In this document: positions 50,391 to 62,900 of the stretch, one piece after another | How positions within the stretch are numbered: the stretch's first letter is position 1 | How the letters are laid out: each line of letters starts with the position of its first letter | From: Xestospongia bergquistia | Taxonomy: Eukaryota > Porifera > Demospongiae > Haplosclerida > Petrosiidae | Assembly: GCA_963965975.1 (NCBI GenBank) | Contig: OZ014411.1 | Coordinates: 23,295,249-23,359,248, forward strand | Direction of reading: 5' to 3' | DNA: 64,000 bases | Notes under the pieces: generated by a model | Seen by the model: the letters and a program-made list of their open reading frames with translations, nothing else | Told to the model about the DNA's origin: nothing | The model's database searches: none | Program-made: the position numbers and the translations under genes

Positions 50391-53300
50391 ATGATCTGTG
50401 TCGCAATGTTAAAAGTATATCAGAATCTGTTCATTGTCTCTCGTAGACTTCGCTTCACTGGTCTCGTTATCTCTCGACAAGCGGCTACCAGTTTGTCAAT
50501 CACTGAAGATGGCAAGAAACTGAATCTTCTGGTTGATGGAGAGCCAGAAAGAAGATACCATAGTATTTGGTTGAGACACAACTGTCAGTGTCCTCAATGT
50601 TTTTCTAAAGCTTCTCATGTGAATATGGTCCATCCAAGTGAACTAGCTACAGACATAAAAGTCAAATCAGTTCAACTTAAAGGCAAGATTTATCATTAAT
50701 TTGTACATGTCTAAAGTATTATACTTTTTATTGTATCCATGTAGCTTTGTTATGTATATATGTACAAACTTTATTGTCAACATATAAACACATCATGGAG
50801 ATTAACTGTGTTATAATATTTTAATATACATACCAGACTAAGTTAGCAAAATAATTTGGTTCAATTGTAATGATATAGCTAATTTGTTTCCATGTTTGTC
50901 TATATTTACTGCATGTCTTGATAACATTATACATAATATATATTTATATATAATTTATTCATAAAATTGTCTCAAATAATTTTTTGTGTATTTTATTGAT
51001 ATTGATATCTCTCATCAGATGATATTATTCACATTAGCTGGGCCTCATCTCAAGTGGCAAGTCATACTGGTTGCTTTCCTTTGCAATGGCTGAAAAACAA
51101 AGACTACTTTAACTATACTTCTCGATGGAATCAACTTAAAAAGAATAGCGAACCATTAGTTACTGTAAGTCCTAATTCTTGGATAAGGCAATTGACCTTG
51201 CCATAAACTAACATTAAGTTATTACCTTATGTATCATTTCCTATAAGAATGCCTTTCATAGCTACATGTACATTTAACAATACATTTGTGTACTATAATA
51301 ACAATAAGCCAAAAGAATTTATTGTATTTGCTGACTTGATCATTGTTTGATAAGATGTTTAGATTTAATGGTGCATGTCATTACTAAAATATATTGATGA
51401 TAGTTAGTTAATTGTCAAAGCAATGACAGTTCTGTTTAGTTTATTAGGCAATAAATACTTTAAATTTCATGGATTGATTGCCACTACATCTGCTTGTGAG
51501 GGTTGTGACTATGCATACAAATTCTTCTATGTTGAGGCTATATCCCTTATACCACAGAGGTGACAATGTTAGCTAGGAGCAGTCTGGCTTTGAGAACCAG
51601 AAATTTGGTTTAAAATGTTTTGTTATGGGTCCTACTTTCTCCTCCCTGTGTAATCCATGTTTTGTTTATTAGTGTTTACTATAGCAATATAGTAAATACA
51701 AATATATAGAAAGCTCTATACGTATATAAAGCTAACTAGTTGCATCTACAACCACATTGCTTTTATACCCAGTTTGCTATAGTAATTGAATCATGGCTTT
51801 CTATTCCACTGTTGTTCATGTCTTATTCTACTCATCATCTTTTTAGACATCACTGCCTATAACTGACTATGCAGACTTAGCAAGCGATGAGGGAACTTAC
51901 AAGTTTGTCAATTAATATTCAAATAAAAATATTATTATTGTTCTTGTTTGTATTTAGTTGGTTGAAACAGATTAATTTCTATGGATTTTCTTTGATTAAA
52001 AATGCATCTTCTGATGAACAAGATGTGGAGAAGGTATTCAAACTGTATTTGTGGTAATTATTAATGTCTTTGTTTTTGCCTCATGTTATTTGCAATAGAT
52101 TGTGTCCAAATTTCCACATGTTCAGACTACTATACTTGGTCGTATATCTCCAGTAGTTACAAAGGATATCGATGATCCTGATTCCAATGATCTCTCATAC
52201 GGGACTGGGCCTCTTCACTTTCATCAAGACTTGCTGTTTTATGAATCACCTCCTGGCATAGAATTATTTCACTGTATCAGGTAACTTTATTTGTAAAATC
52301 ATTTTGTCACTAATTCATTCAATTATTCATCAATATATATTATCAATTATTTTTTCACCCATTAATTATCATTGCAAAAATTGATTGGTTGATTTAACCA
52401 ATGTTAATAGTTATGTAAGGTAGCTGGTATATTAAAATAGATTGGTTGGGTATTGGAAAACGTATTGTTTTGATTTGGAATTGCACAGTTTATGTAGCTC
52501 AATAAATATCTTATCAAAAAGGATATGAGTATGATGTTCTATCATTAACTCAATAATGGAATATAAATATAATATTGTTTAACGAAATCTTCATTGCCCT
52601 GACAATTAAACAACACAACTGTCAATTAGTACATTATTTTAGTAATAAAATATAATGTTTACTATTTCAATATATTATATCCAATCTAATACATAATGGA
52701 GTGGTTAAATCAACAACTCCATATTTACATTGATATATATCTTGCTATAAACGAACCATCTCATTTTCAAGAAATGATCCACTTGTTGAAGGAGGTAAGA
52801 CTGTTATTCTAGATGGTTACCCTGTAGTCAAAGAAATGAGAGAGAAGTACCCTATCTATTTTGATACACTGACCAAAGTACCAGTAACATTCCAGAGACA
52901 GTACCATGGAAAGTATGAGACAGTTATTTGTTTAATTAGAATCATAAAAAAAGAATTTGTTATATATTGAGTTAAGATTAATTCATTCTAGGATTATAGA
53001 AGAACGAGCTGATATGAGAATTAGTCGACCACACATTCAATTGGACAGATTTGGAGAGGTAGTGTCATAAGAAGGTAGTTTGTAAAAGAAGATCCATTAT
53101 TTAGATTGCTGCTATAAATTGGAATACCCATCATCAAGAACCATTATGTACAGCTGAGGTTTGTGTTTTATTGTGGGACATTTCCTTACATGTATTTACC
53201 ATAGGATGAAGTTGAGGACTATTATTCTGCTCTCTTGTGTCTTTCTAAGCTTATTGAGGAGTCTAGATATGTAGTATGTGTTTATTGTAGTTGGATTATT

Positions 53301-53580
53301 TGATAATGTTTAATTTAAGATACAACATAGACTGGAGCCAGGAGAAATTCTCTGTACCAACAATCGTCGTGTAATACATACAAGAAACGGGTTTAAGTTG
53401 AATGGTGGTGTCCGACATATCAATGTTAGTTAATGTTGTCTGGTTGCTTTTTTTAATATCGATAATTCTTTTTAGACTATGTATTTCAACATTGACTATT
53501 TACGCAGTCAGTTTTTGGTTCTTGGGCATGTACTTAATAAAAGTGATGAGTCAAAGAATATCTTTTGTTACAATATCTAA
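50391..53580 (+). CDS. Gamma-butyrobetaine/trimethyllysine dioxygenase-like, copy B
   Basis: Second copy of the enzyme gene, intact over eleven exons: 50391-50682, 51019-51164, 51847-51902, 51958-52033, 52099-52280, 52772-52912, 52992-53058, 53105-53158, 53205-53273, 53320-53424 and 53476-53580, giving 430 residues. The start of copy A is destroyed (ATA instead of ATG) and one extra A shifts the frame, so translation probably begins at ATG 50391 (MICVAMLKVYQN). Exon 5 has two extra codons (TKDIDDPDSND). The iron ligands and zinc motif are the same as in A. The GC donor of intron 1 is kept. Intron 2 lacks the 316-bp duplication and instead has other insertions (about 51490-51800). Confidence 0.88.
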
Positions 53581-54119
53581 ATTTATAATAAATTATTTTT
53601 TAAAGTTGATAATATATTTTAATATAACTAAATGGTATAATTATTGTTTATTTTTATGTGATTTGTTCAAATTGCTCAGAAATACATACACTATTATGTA
53701 ATGTTATAATAATAAATGAGTAACAGAAATTGCAAACAGTGACAATTTATAGAACAATATCACTGGACCAGTGATCGATTTTTGCTGTGTTTACAATGAG
53801 ATTAATAAACCAATGCAGACTATATGAGAAGTGTACAGAAAATTAACAATTTGCTTAGAAATTGTTAGTAAATTGACTTAATCAATTCCTCTTGTCTCGT
53901 GAAACTAGCTCCTTTCCTGTAGAGGAGAGGGGCTAGTCACGAGAGACTACAATTCCTCTATAATTATTTCTGATATAATTTTAGGCTCATTTATAGTTTA
54001 GACAGTGTAAACAGTAACATTTGGTCCACTGTATAATGCTCACATGTGAATGCTCAAAGAAAGCTGGTCAAATTATGTCAAAAGACTAGGATACTACTTT
54101 GTTGCAAAAGGAGATGACA

Positions 54120-54402
54120 AGAAACAAAGTGCCACATTACTCTCCTTTTGTGGGCATCAAACTTTTAAGTTAATAAGAAGTTTACTCGATGCACAGGCAC
54201 TCGAAACTAAGTGATATTGTGACTTTAGTGAAGATGGTCATGGATTATGACGACTCCATTTTTGGTACAAAGGTACAAGTTTAACTTTCGTGTAAGAGCA
54301 GCAGACGAGCCTGTTGTAACGTATGTAGCAGCTCTACGACAGATCACCGAGTGTTGTGACTACAAGGGCTTACTAACAAAAAACACTAGACCTTTTTAAT
54401 CA
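54120..54402 (+). pseudogene. Retrotransposon gag remnant, block B
   Basis: Same frameshifted gag fragment as in block A (LLSFCGHQTFKLIRSLLDAQ, SDIVTLVKMVMDYDD, FNFRVRAADEPVVTYVAAL). No intact protein. Confidence 0.55.
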
Positions 54403-54899
54403 CTCAATGAAACCAAGAAAGGATCTCATGATATTGTAGCCAATAAAACCATACCTGTTCACTATGACTCGCGTCATAAGCACAGAGAAACCCCGCCACA
54501 CTATTAGCATCACCTGACGTCATAGGTGTCGAGGAGCCTTAGCCTGTCGCTTCAATTATTATATTCTTCTATGATATAATATAGTTTTGTCAGTTAGTAT
54601 TTAATGTTTTGTATTGCTTGTTCAGTTCATTTGTAGAGTGGTCTAGTCAACATATTGGCAGTGGTAATTTTCTCATATGATTCCTTTTTTGTATTGTTTA
54701 TTTTTGTAATTGAGTTATTCAAGAGATTAATGTGTATACAATCTAATATACAACAAACACACTCCCTTATTTTAGACTAAAATTATAACAAAGCACTAAT
54801 TGTATAGTTAGTACAACTATGTGAAACAAATAACATCTATAAAATTAAATCAATAATGTTAAGACAAACATTGTTACTGGAACTTGACAATGTGTTTAT

Positions 54900-57800
54900 T
54901 TACGTTGGATTGAGAAGTGGTTCTCTGTATTCATCATACGTATCAAAAAAAGATCCTTCAAGATCAGGTGTTTTCATCATTAAATGTTGTGAATGATTGT
55001 GTGCTTTAGAATAAAAGAAAAGTGTCAGTTTCATTTGAAGAATGTATAATTTTGGTTTCATTTTCATAATTGTTCCAGTAACCCAAAGAATATGAACTAT
55101 AACAATAACAACTAATGCTAAGAACACAGTAGAGGTTGTTATTGTAAAAATGATCGAGGTTTCATTCGAGCTACTAACCTTAAAATTGTACCACGATGTA
55201 CCAGAAATTATGAGGCAATTCCACATAATATAAAGATTAAATATGTTGAGCCACATCTTATGAAAAGGCCTACAAAATGCTTCAATTGTCACATAGATAG
55301 TAGTGATGGGTATAGTTATTGCATATCCTTTGTATACATCTCCAGTTCTATAAAAAGTGCTCAAGGTATAAATAAACACTAGTAGCGATAGACGGGCTGC
55401 AAAAAAGAATTCCTTGTTGTGTTTATAAGGAGCATGGATGGCTTCATAAATAGGTCTAATGTATTCTCTAAGTTTACGTACTCTCATAAGTGGCCGACCA
55501 GCAAGAAGGATGGTCATGTAAGATAATAGGACAGGACCTATCAACACTAAAGCTAAAATCATCAATATCAAATGACTACCTTTCCCATACTCAACTGTAC
55601 CATCTCTGAACCAAACCTTAAGTAGTGGTTTGCTAGTATCATTGACATATATATAAAGTGGTGTAACTATAGCTGATATTCCAGTAAACATGCTTGTAAA
55701 GGAGAGGTGTACAACTGTAACCAATACTTGAACTGAGGAGTCTGTAATTCTGTTGGAAAGCCTCATAGAAAAACGACTGAGAATAATAAGGAGAACGACA
55801 ATAAACAGGAGATAGAGCGGAAACAATAAACTGATACCAGCTTTCCATAATTCTGTCATTCCATTGTAAAAACATAAAGGAAAACCCAGATTAAGGTTTA
55901 ACATTGAAATAAAAACATGTGTAGCTTTATATGTGAAAATAAGGACAGAATGTGATGACATAATTCTATTATCTATAATACCAATAGCCTGAGCATAGAA
56001 TAAAATACCATTGAGTGTGCCAGTTGTTAATGTGAGTTTGAGAGCAAATAACAGGTAAATGAGGAGGGGACCAATTACTGCAAAGAGAACTAGTGTTAAT
56101 AGCCACCAATTGCTACACTGCTTACATTCTGAAGAACCAAATACTGCACTATACTTTATACTATTAACAGTAGTACAAGTAGAACATAATGGTCCTGTTT
56201 TAGTTGGTGGACAAAGTGGAAGATTGTTTGCAAAATATTCATTAGGATCAGCTATTAAAACATCAGTGTCATTTATTAAGAATACAGTATAATCTTGATT
56301 GATGTTACAGAATTCATGACAGGAAAGTGCCACACCAAATACTATATTCTGACTTGTACCATTTGTGATGTTCATTAGACCAGCCCATGCTGGAGTATAA
56401 GGTGGTCTGCTGATGGTAGCAAGCGGAAATTCTGTATATGATTTTCTTGAAACAATTTGACAAATTGGTTGATAATCTCCAACCATACCAATTTTTTTAA
56501 TAACTGATGAACATTGACAAGTACTGCTTGTGTCAGTATTTAGTTCAAACCCTATTGGGCAATCTAGTAATTTAAGCTTAACTTTTAACAAAGATGAATC
56601 TTCAGGAGATGACACAACTAAAACTGCATCATTGATACATTTTGGATTACTATTTTGTTTATAAACAGTGAAGTTTACTAAAGTACACTGCTGTGATTCC
56701 AGGAGGACTTGGTTCTCATCATGAGGTGAGATATACCATGATGAAAGTGGTGACAATGGTAGATATCCAGAGTTATCTTTTGATCTAGCTAATGCAAGAA
56801 ATACTGCGCCATACACATAATTACCTACAATATCTTTAGCAGCTATGGGTATGTGTAATTTTTGTCCAGGATATGCCAGTATGACATCAGTAGCATCGAA
56901 ACATTTTTGTTTAGCACATATGCAACGATTATCAGACAGAGTTGAGATGTTCAATGGATCATGTTCTGAGGATTGAAAATCAAAAATTGAGTCATATAAA
57001 TGTTTTCCATTAACAGACCCAATGATGTACGTTTTGTTGATGTAGCAGTTGTACAGGTTAGTACTATATATGGAGCTACCTGAGAAACCAGCTGTGTTAT
57101 TGATGAATATCATACTGATATTTAAAGTTGAGATAGTCCAAGGATTAGACAAAACTTGAAATGTACATTGTTTTAAGGTCTTATAAATATTACCTTGTGC
57201 GTAAATAGCACCTCCTTTTGTATGAGCGATATTATTGATAAAGGTAGCCCTAAGTCCATTGTTTAAATAGAATATACTGCTGCCATATAACTTGAATACA
57301 GCTCCTCTTTCTCCTTTGTTCCCTTCAAACAGCATATTGCCACCTAGTTCGATTTTAGTGTCAATTACCTCAAAGACTGACCCTGAATTATTGTAGTAAT
57401 GACTCTTAGTTCCATTTATATAGAGTGTTTTGATCCCAAACAATGAAAATACACCAGCTTTTGAAATCAATGTTGATGAGCCACTTTGAAAATTATTGTA
57501 TGCTATAACATCTTCTAAAATTACTATAAGAGGGGTATTGTCTTCATATGAATATGTAGTTGCATACAGACATGATCCTGTCATCTCAATAATGTTGTTG
57601 CTAAAGTTCACATTACTAAATTTGACAATGACATCCAAGACCTTTTTTTGGTGTGGAATGTGTACAACAATAGAGACTTGCCCAGTGATATGTTTACTAG
57701 CAATTATACCAGGAGTACTATGTTGAAATTTAAAAATGCTGTTAGATATGATTATTGGATGTACATTTAATAAGTCACTGCTGTGCTTTTGATATGATAT

Positions 57801-58802
57801 CATTGAGAATGAGAGAGCAGTACCATGGCAACTAATAACATTGTAGTTGTCTACAAAACTACTATTATTAATTATGGTCTGAGAGTTAGTAATACTGCTG
57901 ATGTGTAGCACCAACATACCCCCTGAAAGTGAGCCTATATTGTGAGTAAATATAGCTGATGATATTTGAACAATGGCTGAATAGCTCTGTTGCGTATAGA
58001 GTATTGTCATACCTGCTGCATTAACAATTGAAATTGGAACAGATTTCTGTTGATGTCTTAAATTATAAAGATCAGAGAGACATTTAATACTGTCGATGTA
58101 ATCAATGTTGTAATGGAATCTTGAATTTTCTATCAAAACATTCTTTTGTGAAGTTGTTTTGTTATTTTCTTCAATGAACAATAATAATACTCCATTACCT
58201 AAACTTGTATTTGTTTGCCGATGAAACATTAAACTTTTTACAGAAGTAACATCAACATTTTCCATAGTGGCATTTAATGGATTAATAGCTAGAACAGCAA
58301 ATCCAAAACTCGATGACATGTTAACCTCTTTGATTAGTAATTTCTCAATATGGAAAAACAGCAGCAGAGAAGAATGATACTCTAAGAAATGTACTGGAGA
58401 TGATGTAGAATTTATAAATTGAAGGATGTTCTCATCTAGGTCTTTCAAGAAAGCACCACATCCTTGAAATGATATTTTCTGTAGAGTAAGGTTGCAAAGA
58501 TTTATAAAAGCAAAACCACTAGTGGGATATAAAGGTCGAGAGACAGGTGAAGGACATTGAATGTGAGCATATGAATTTGTAGCACTTTTTATAGTTAGTG
58601 AATGACTGGTGTTTACAAGACAAAATGATACGTTTTTAATATTATGAGTAATATTAGTGAATAGCACTATGATAGTGTCACCATTGTTTAATTTACCAGA
58701 ATGGCATAAGATACTCTGAAGTTCATCACTTTGAGTTATATTGATGTGAGCAGCTCCTTGAGTATTGACTAGCAAACAGACAAAAGACAGTAATAACAAC
58801 AT
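54900..58802 (-). CDS. Large beta-helix ectodomain plus multi-pass membrane receptor-like protein
   Basis: Intronless gene of 1300 codons. Residues 1-16 form a signal peptide (MLLLLSFVCLLVNTQG). The ectodomain to about 890 is rich in Asn, Ser and Ile with many NxS/T sites and repeated short 'NNxA...GGAIY' or 'F.NN..G..GS.IY' motifs (FINNIAHTKGGAIYAQG, FINNTAGFSGSSIYSTN), the signature of right-handed beta-helix/POMP-type repeats. A cysteine-rich stalk follows (CPPTKTGPLCSTC...ECKQC). The rest has about eight hydrophobic segments from WWLLTLVLFAVIGPLLIYLL to about 1245, then a 50-residue tail ending YREPLLNPT. Similar large families exist in sponges and choanoflagellates; function is unknown, with sensing or adhesion possible. 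A C-terminal fragment is duplicated at 45463-45865. Confidence 0.8.
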   Translation of the reverse strand: MLLLLSFVCLLVNTQGAAHINITQSDELQSILCHSGKLNNGDTIIVLFTNITHNIKNVSFCLVNTSHSLTIKSATNSYAHIQCPSPVSRPLYPTSGFAFINLCNLTLQKISFQGCGAFLKDLDENILQFINSTSSPVHFLEYHSSLLLFFHIEKLLIKEVNMSSSFGFAVLAINPLNATMENVDVTSVKSLMFHRQTNTSLGNGVLLLFIEENNKTTSQKNVLIENSRFHYNIDYIDSIKCLSDLYNLRHQQKSVPISIVNAAGMTILYTQQSYSAIVQISSAIFTHNIGSLSGGMLVLHISSITNSQTIINNSSFVDNYNVISCHGTALSFSMISYQKHSSDLLNVHPIIISNSIFKFQHSTPGIIASKHITGQVSIVVHIPHQKKVLDVIVKFSNVNFSNNIIEMTGSCLYATTYSYEDNTPLIVILEDVIAYNNFQSGSSTLISKAGVFSLFGIKTLYINGTKSHYYNNSGSVFEVIDTKIELGGNMLFEGNKGERGAVFKLYGSSIFYLNNGLRATFINNIAHTKGGAIYAQGNIYKTLKQCTFQVLSNPWTISTLNISMIFINNTAGFSGSSIYSTNLYNCYINKTYIIGSVNGKHLYDSIFDFQSSEHDPLNISTLSDNRCICAKQKCFDATDVILAYPGQKLHIPIAAKDIVGNYVYGAVFLALARSKDNSGYLPLSPLSSWYISPHDENQVLLESQQCTLVNFTVYKQNSNPKCINDAVLVVSSPEDSSLLKVKLKLLDCPIGFELNTDTSSTCQCSSVIKKIGMVGDYQPICQIVSRKSYTEFPLATISRPPYTPAWAGLMNITNGTSQNIVFGVALSCHEFCNINQDYTVFLINDTDVLIADPNEYFANNLPLCPPTKTGPLCSTCTTVNSIKYSAVFGSSECKQCSNWWLLTLVLFAVIGPLLIYLLFALKLTLTTGTLNGILFYAQAIGIIDNRIMSSHSVLIFTYKATHVFISMLNLNLGFPLCFYNGMTELWKAGISLLFPLYLLFIVVLLIILSRFSMRLSNRITDSSVQVLVTVVHLSFTSMFTGISAIVTPLYIYVNDTSKPLLKVWFRDGTVEYGKGSHLILMILALVLIGPVLLSYMTILLAGRPLMRVRKLREYIRPIYEAIHAPYKHNKEFFFAARLSLLVFIYTLSTFYRTGDVYKGYAITIPITTIYVTIEAFCRPFHKMWLNIFNLYIMWNCLIISGTSWYNFKVSSSNETSIIFTITTSTVFLALVVIVIVHILWVTGTIMKMKPKLYILQMKLTLFFYSKAHNHSQHLMMKTPDLEGSFFDTYDEYREPLLNPT

Positions 58803-59977
58803 TACCTCAGATAATCATGTGGCAGTAAACTGCTGTAGGTACAAGTTTGCCTGCAAAATCTGTTTTGGAAAGGCTCTTATATAATCAGAATAGTCTTTTG
58901 AAACTGAAAGTGTTATAAAATTAATAACTGTCAATTAATCACAATTTAACCTTAAGCAATCAATTGCAAAGGCAAAAATAGTAACACTAATTGACTATTA
59001 ATGCAATCTGTATATATACTCTGTAAGAGAATATGATGGCTAATGGCAAGAGATAAATACCTCACCCCTTGCTATCCTTTTTTTATCTTCATGTAGATCT
59101 TATTTCAAGAGGAATTGTCTGTCAATGTTTGGTTCCCTGAATTGCAGGACTGACCCATTAGTATCACTGATATAGAGTTTTGTTATCTTAATGGATCATG
59201 TTGACTTACTGTTTATAGCTGTCGTGTTACTTTTTTGTTGTTTATTTTCCCGTACAATGCCTATAAGAAGTCTAATGAAACAACCTAAAATGTTATTGCA
59301 ATCCAAACACAATTTAATTAATAATAAACTAACAGTCCAATACTAAAACTGACACATTCAACTTTTGCAAAGAAGTGATCTACTAATTAATTATTCTAAT
59401 TAATGATCTATAGACAAATTTCAATATAATTGTCTGGTAAATATACAGAAATAAACATGTTGTAATTGTTGTTATCACAACTAATGGATAAGTTATTCTT
59501 TTTTATCTAAATTAAGATAAATATGTACTTTAGAATAATACAAACATTACATAATTCCTTTTAAGTGCATCATTTATAAAATAATCTGTACTCCATTACT
59601 GGACAGATGTAAGTTGTTTACATAACATGTTTTTGAGATATCTTTTATAGTCTTTGTTTCAAAATAGCTGTTTATCCAATAACAAGACCTAGATGTCATG
59701 AATACAACACAGTAGCCATGCAATAGAGAAAATCCCAGTCCTGCCTCAGCTTGACTAAAGATCACATAATAGATAGAACATTCAATATAAGTGAGGTATA
59801 TTTAGTTACAATGTAATAGCAATCATTTGATTGTTAGAAATGCTAAGTTATCCCATATACTGATGGTACTATAAACTTAGTAGACTAAACAAAAGTGAGC
59901 CAAAGTGTGGGTTGTTGTATTTATATTTTTATAATTAAACCACTGTTATTAACTGATTGAATATTAATTAATTATTA
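58803..59977. other. Intergenic upstream of the beta-helix receptor
   Basis: Probably holds the promoter of the minus-strand receptor gene and the 3' UTR of ACTR10. No gene is recognised; a 63-codon minus ORF at 59574-59765 has no support. Confidence 0.5.
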
Positions 59978-62900
59978 TTATTTCTGTTGAATTGATTGTG
60001 TGGCAGTTAATTTAACTCTTGATTGGATAGGAGAAGAGTGGTGTTTCCTAGGAGACACTTGACGAAGTTTTTCCCATTGCTCAGAGTCACATGACATCCA
60101 TTCTGGTAACTTTTGACCTTTGCTATTGAATTCTTCTCGGGAGACAGATCTCTCTAATACAGATAACTCTATATTACCTAATATAGATGCTATATGGAAA
60201 AAAAACACAACAACACTATTATAATATGTGTTTATATGGTTGTCTATTGCACTATTAATTGTTACATTAAGTCTATGTTCTTTGAACATGATATTTAATA
60301 TATAAATACTAAGTACATTTAAAAAATACAGGTTGATATTTTTTACACATTAGTACTAACACATTGTTACATGTACATACTTGTACATTAATACTAACAT
60401 GTACATCAGTATACTAATATGTACATTAGTATACTAATATGTACACTAGTATACTAACATGCACATTAGTATACTAACATGGCACATTAGTATACTAACA
60501 TGGCACATTAGTATACTAACATGTTTCCAAACATCACAAATTTAAAAATCAGAGTTGGAATGAATTTAATACCCAATTTCTTATGCTTGCAAATTGTAAT
60601 AAAATTATCTTGTATACGAATCTTATACTATTACCTCCTTGCCAGGCTGTATAATTAGGTAATGATGGGAGAGAGTGGAACTTGAACGATAGTTTGTGAA
60701 GAGGATTATAATGTTTGTTATCATCACTGAGTAACATTGATATCTCTTCATTCAATCTCCAACTAAACAATGTTTTTATATAATGAACTGACAAAATATA
60801 TGATCTCACTTTAATCCAGGCAATCCAGCATTACCTCCAACAACAATAATATTTTCACTGAGATAATGACGACAATCCATAGGACACTACATTAATGTAT
60901 TAATAACAATATGTGTACATCTTAATATAAAGTATGTATATGTGTACATATATATGACATATACAGCAATGGTTTGTTTTTTGGGATATCCCTTTAATCA
61001 GATCATAGATTTAATCTCATCTTCCAAATAGAGAGTAATCATAACTATGAGAACCATAAAAGTTTAGTTGCTTTGTGAGATTCTTGTTAGTTGAATGTTT
61101 CTGTATAAATGATATACTTGTGTACTAGCCCGTATACTAGTGCTTTAACATAGTCTTATAAACAAGATTATAACTATAAAAATTCTTAAGATTGTTTTGA
61201 TTCAATAATAAATACAGCTGCTCATTGGTCAATTCACAGGGGTTAATTTTATTCCTTTCAACCAATAGCCACATACAACTATACAATAATAATGTAGAAA
61301 ACAAACATCCATATATACAATGTTGATGTACAGGGTCTAATTTAATGTTAGGATAACCTGATATGTGAAGTGTGCTAGATAAAAAAAACTTAAAAAATGG
61401 GTTCTCCAAGATACAAAGCAACTCTTTTGTTTTGATTTAAACATTGTATACATTATATACATTACTGGTATACTAGTTTCAGGACTATTGGCTTATTTTA
61501 AAAGTCAGAGTTATGAAATAGAGTTTCACATATACACATGTACTATAATACATAGACATATAGAAATTTATACATAAACATATTGTACTTGTAGTAATGC
61601 TTCTAATAAACAAACTGGTATAGAGAGATCATCAGATGTATCTTCACATAATATATCAGCAACATGACATCTACAAGATAAGAAACATTTAAATTTGATA
61701 TTAAATAATAATTACGATGATTTATCTTACACATCAACACATTATAAATATGTACATTGTATATTTGACCAGGTCTAATAATAAATGATTTCTGTCTTAA
61801 AGATATTTCTCTTGAATACATGTACATAATACAAGTATTCTGATAACACACAGAACATCATCACACTGTAATCACTGTCAGTTCAACAAACACACATGTA
61901 CTACTTAGTATACCTGTGTGTGAGGTACATGTAACATGAAAGTTCAAATTAAGTTGAAACTTCTATGTACATATATATATATATATATATACAGTAACAT
62001 ATACATGTATACTGGTAGTATGTATATGTACATAGGTAATATGTACATGGTAATATGTACATGTACATTGGTAGTATGTACATGTACATTGGTAATATGT
62101 ACATGTACATTGGTAGTATGTACATGTACATTGGTAGTATGTACATGTACATTGGTAATATGTACATGTACATTGGTAGTATGTACATGTACATTGGTAG
62201 TATGTACATGTACATTGGTAATATGTACATGTACATTGGTAGTATGTATATGTACATTACTTTATACATGTAGTACAAATTGTACAATGTGATCTTATCA
62301 GTTTGATATATCTGATGGTACTATACAGTCACATATAATATAGTAGGACAGCAAATTAGGATAGACGGCTTAATAATAGCTAATATTACTAAACTTGGTA
62401 TGAGTAAATTATTTTTATATCACTATGAATTTATACCATAGCATATAACATGATTAACAAACAAAGAAAAGAAAAAGTTGTTTAAAAATCATAACATGTT
62501 AAAATCATATACATGCACGAGAACATGAGTACATGATACCTGATGTATCCAGTGATGGTGAGTGTGTATTGAGTGCCTATAGGGTATATAACATCTAGAG
62601 GAACATCATCACCTCGATTAAGTGGCCTTACAAAGCAACGAGTCTTCACTAAAAGATAAATATATATTTCTATTAATTAACAGTATAAGTTAAAATATTG
62701 ATAAGATACTATATTAGATAGCACAATAATGTAAGTATATTTTGTTTAAATTGAAGATATAATTTTCTAATGCTACCAGAGGCCACACCCCCAATAATTG
62801 AAGATGTGTGAACTCTACAATCAAACTTTTTGTATAATGAAAAGTGAAAAGGTCACTGGCTTACAATGTCATATACTCTGTACATATATACTACGTCATA

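Noticed and set aside
62031..62258. Possible CRISPR-like array
   Set aside because: Units are contiguous with no unique spacers, and the host is a eukaryote; it is a minisatellite.
61936..62292. 118- and 112-codon ORFs (CTCTLVV and MYMYILP repeats)
   Set aside because: The 21-bp minisatellite keeps all frames open on both strands; no flanking coding sequence or signal.
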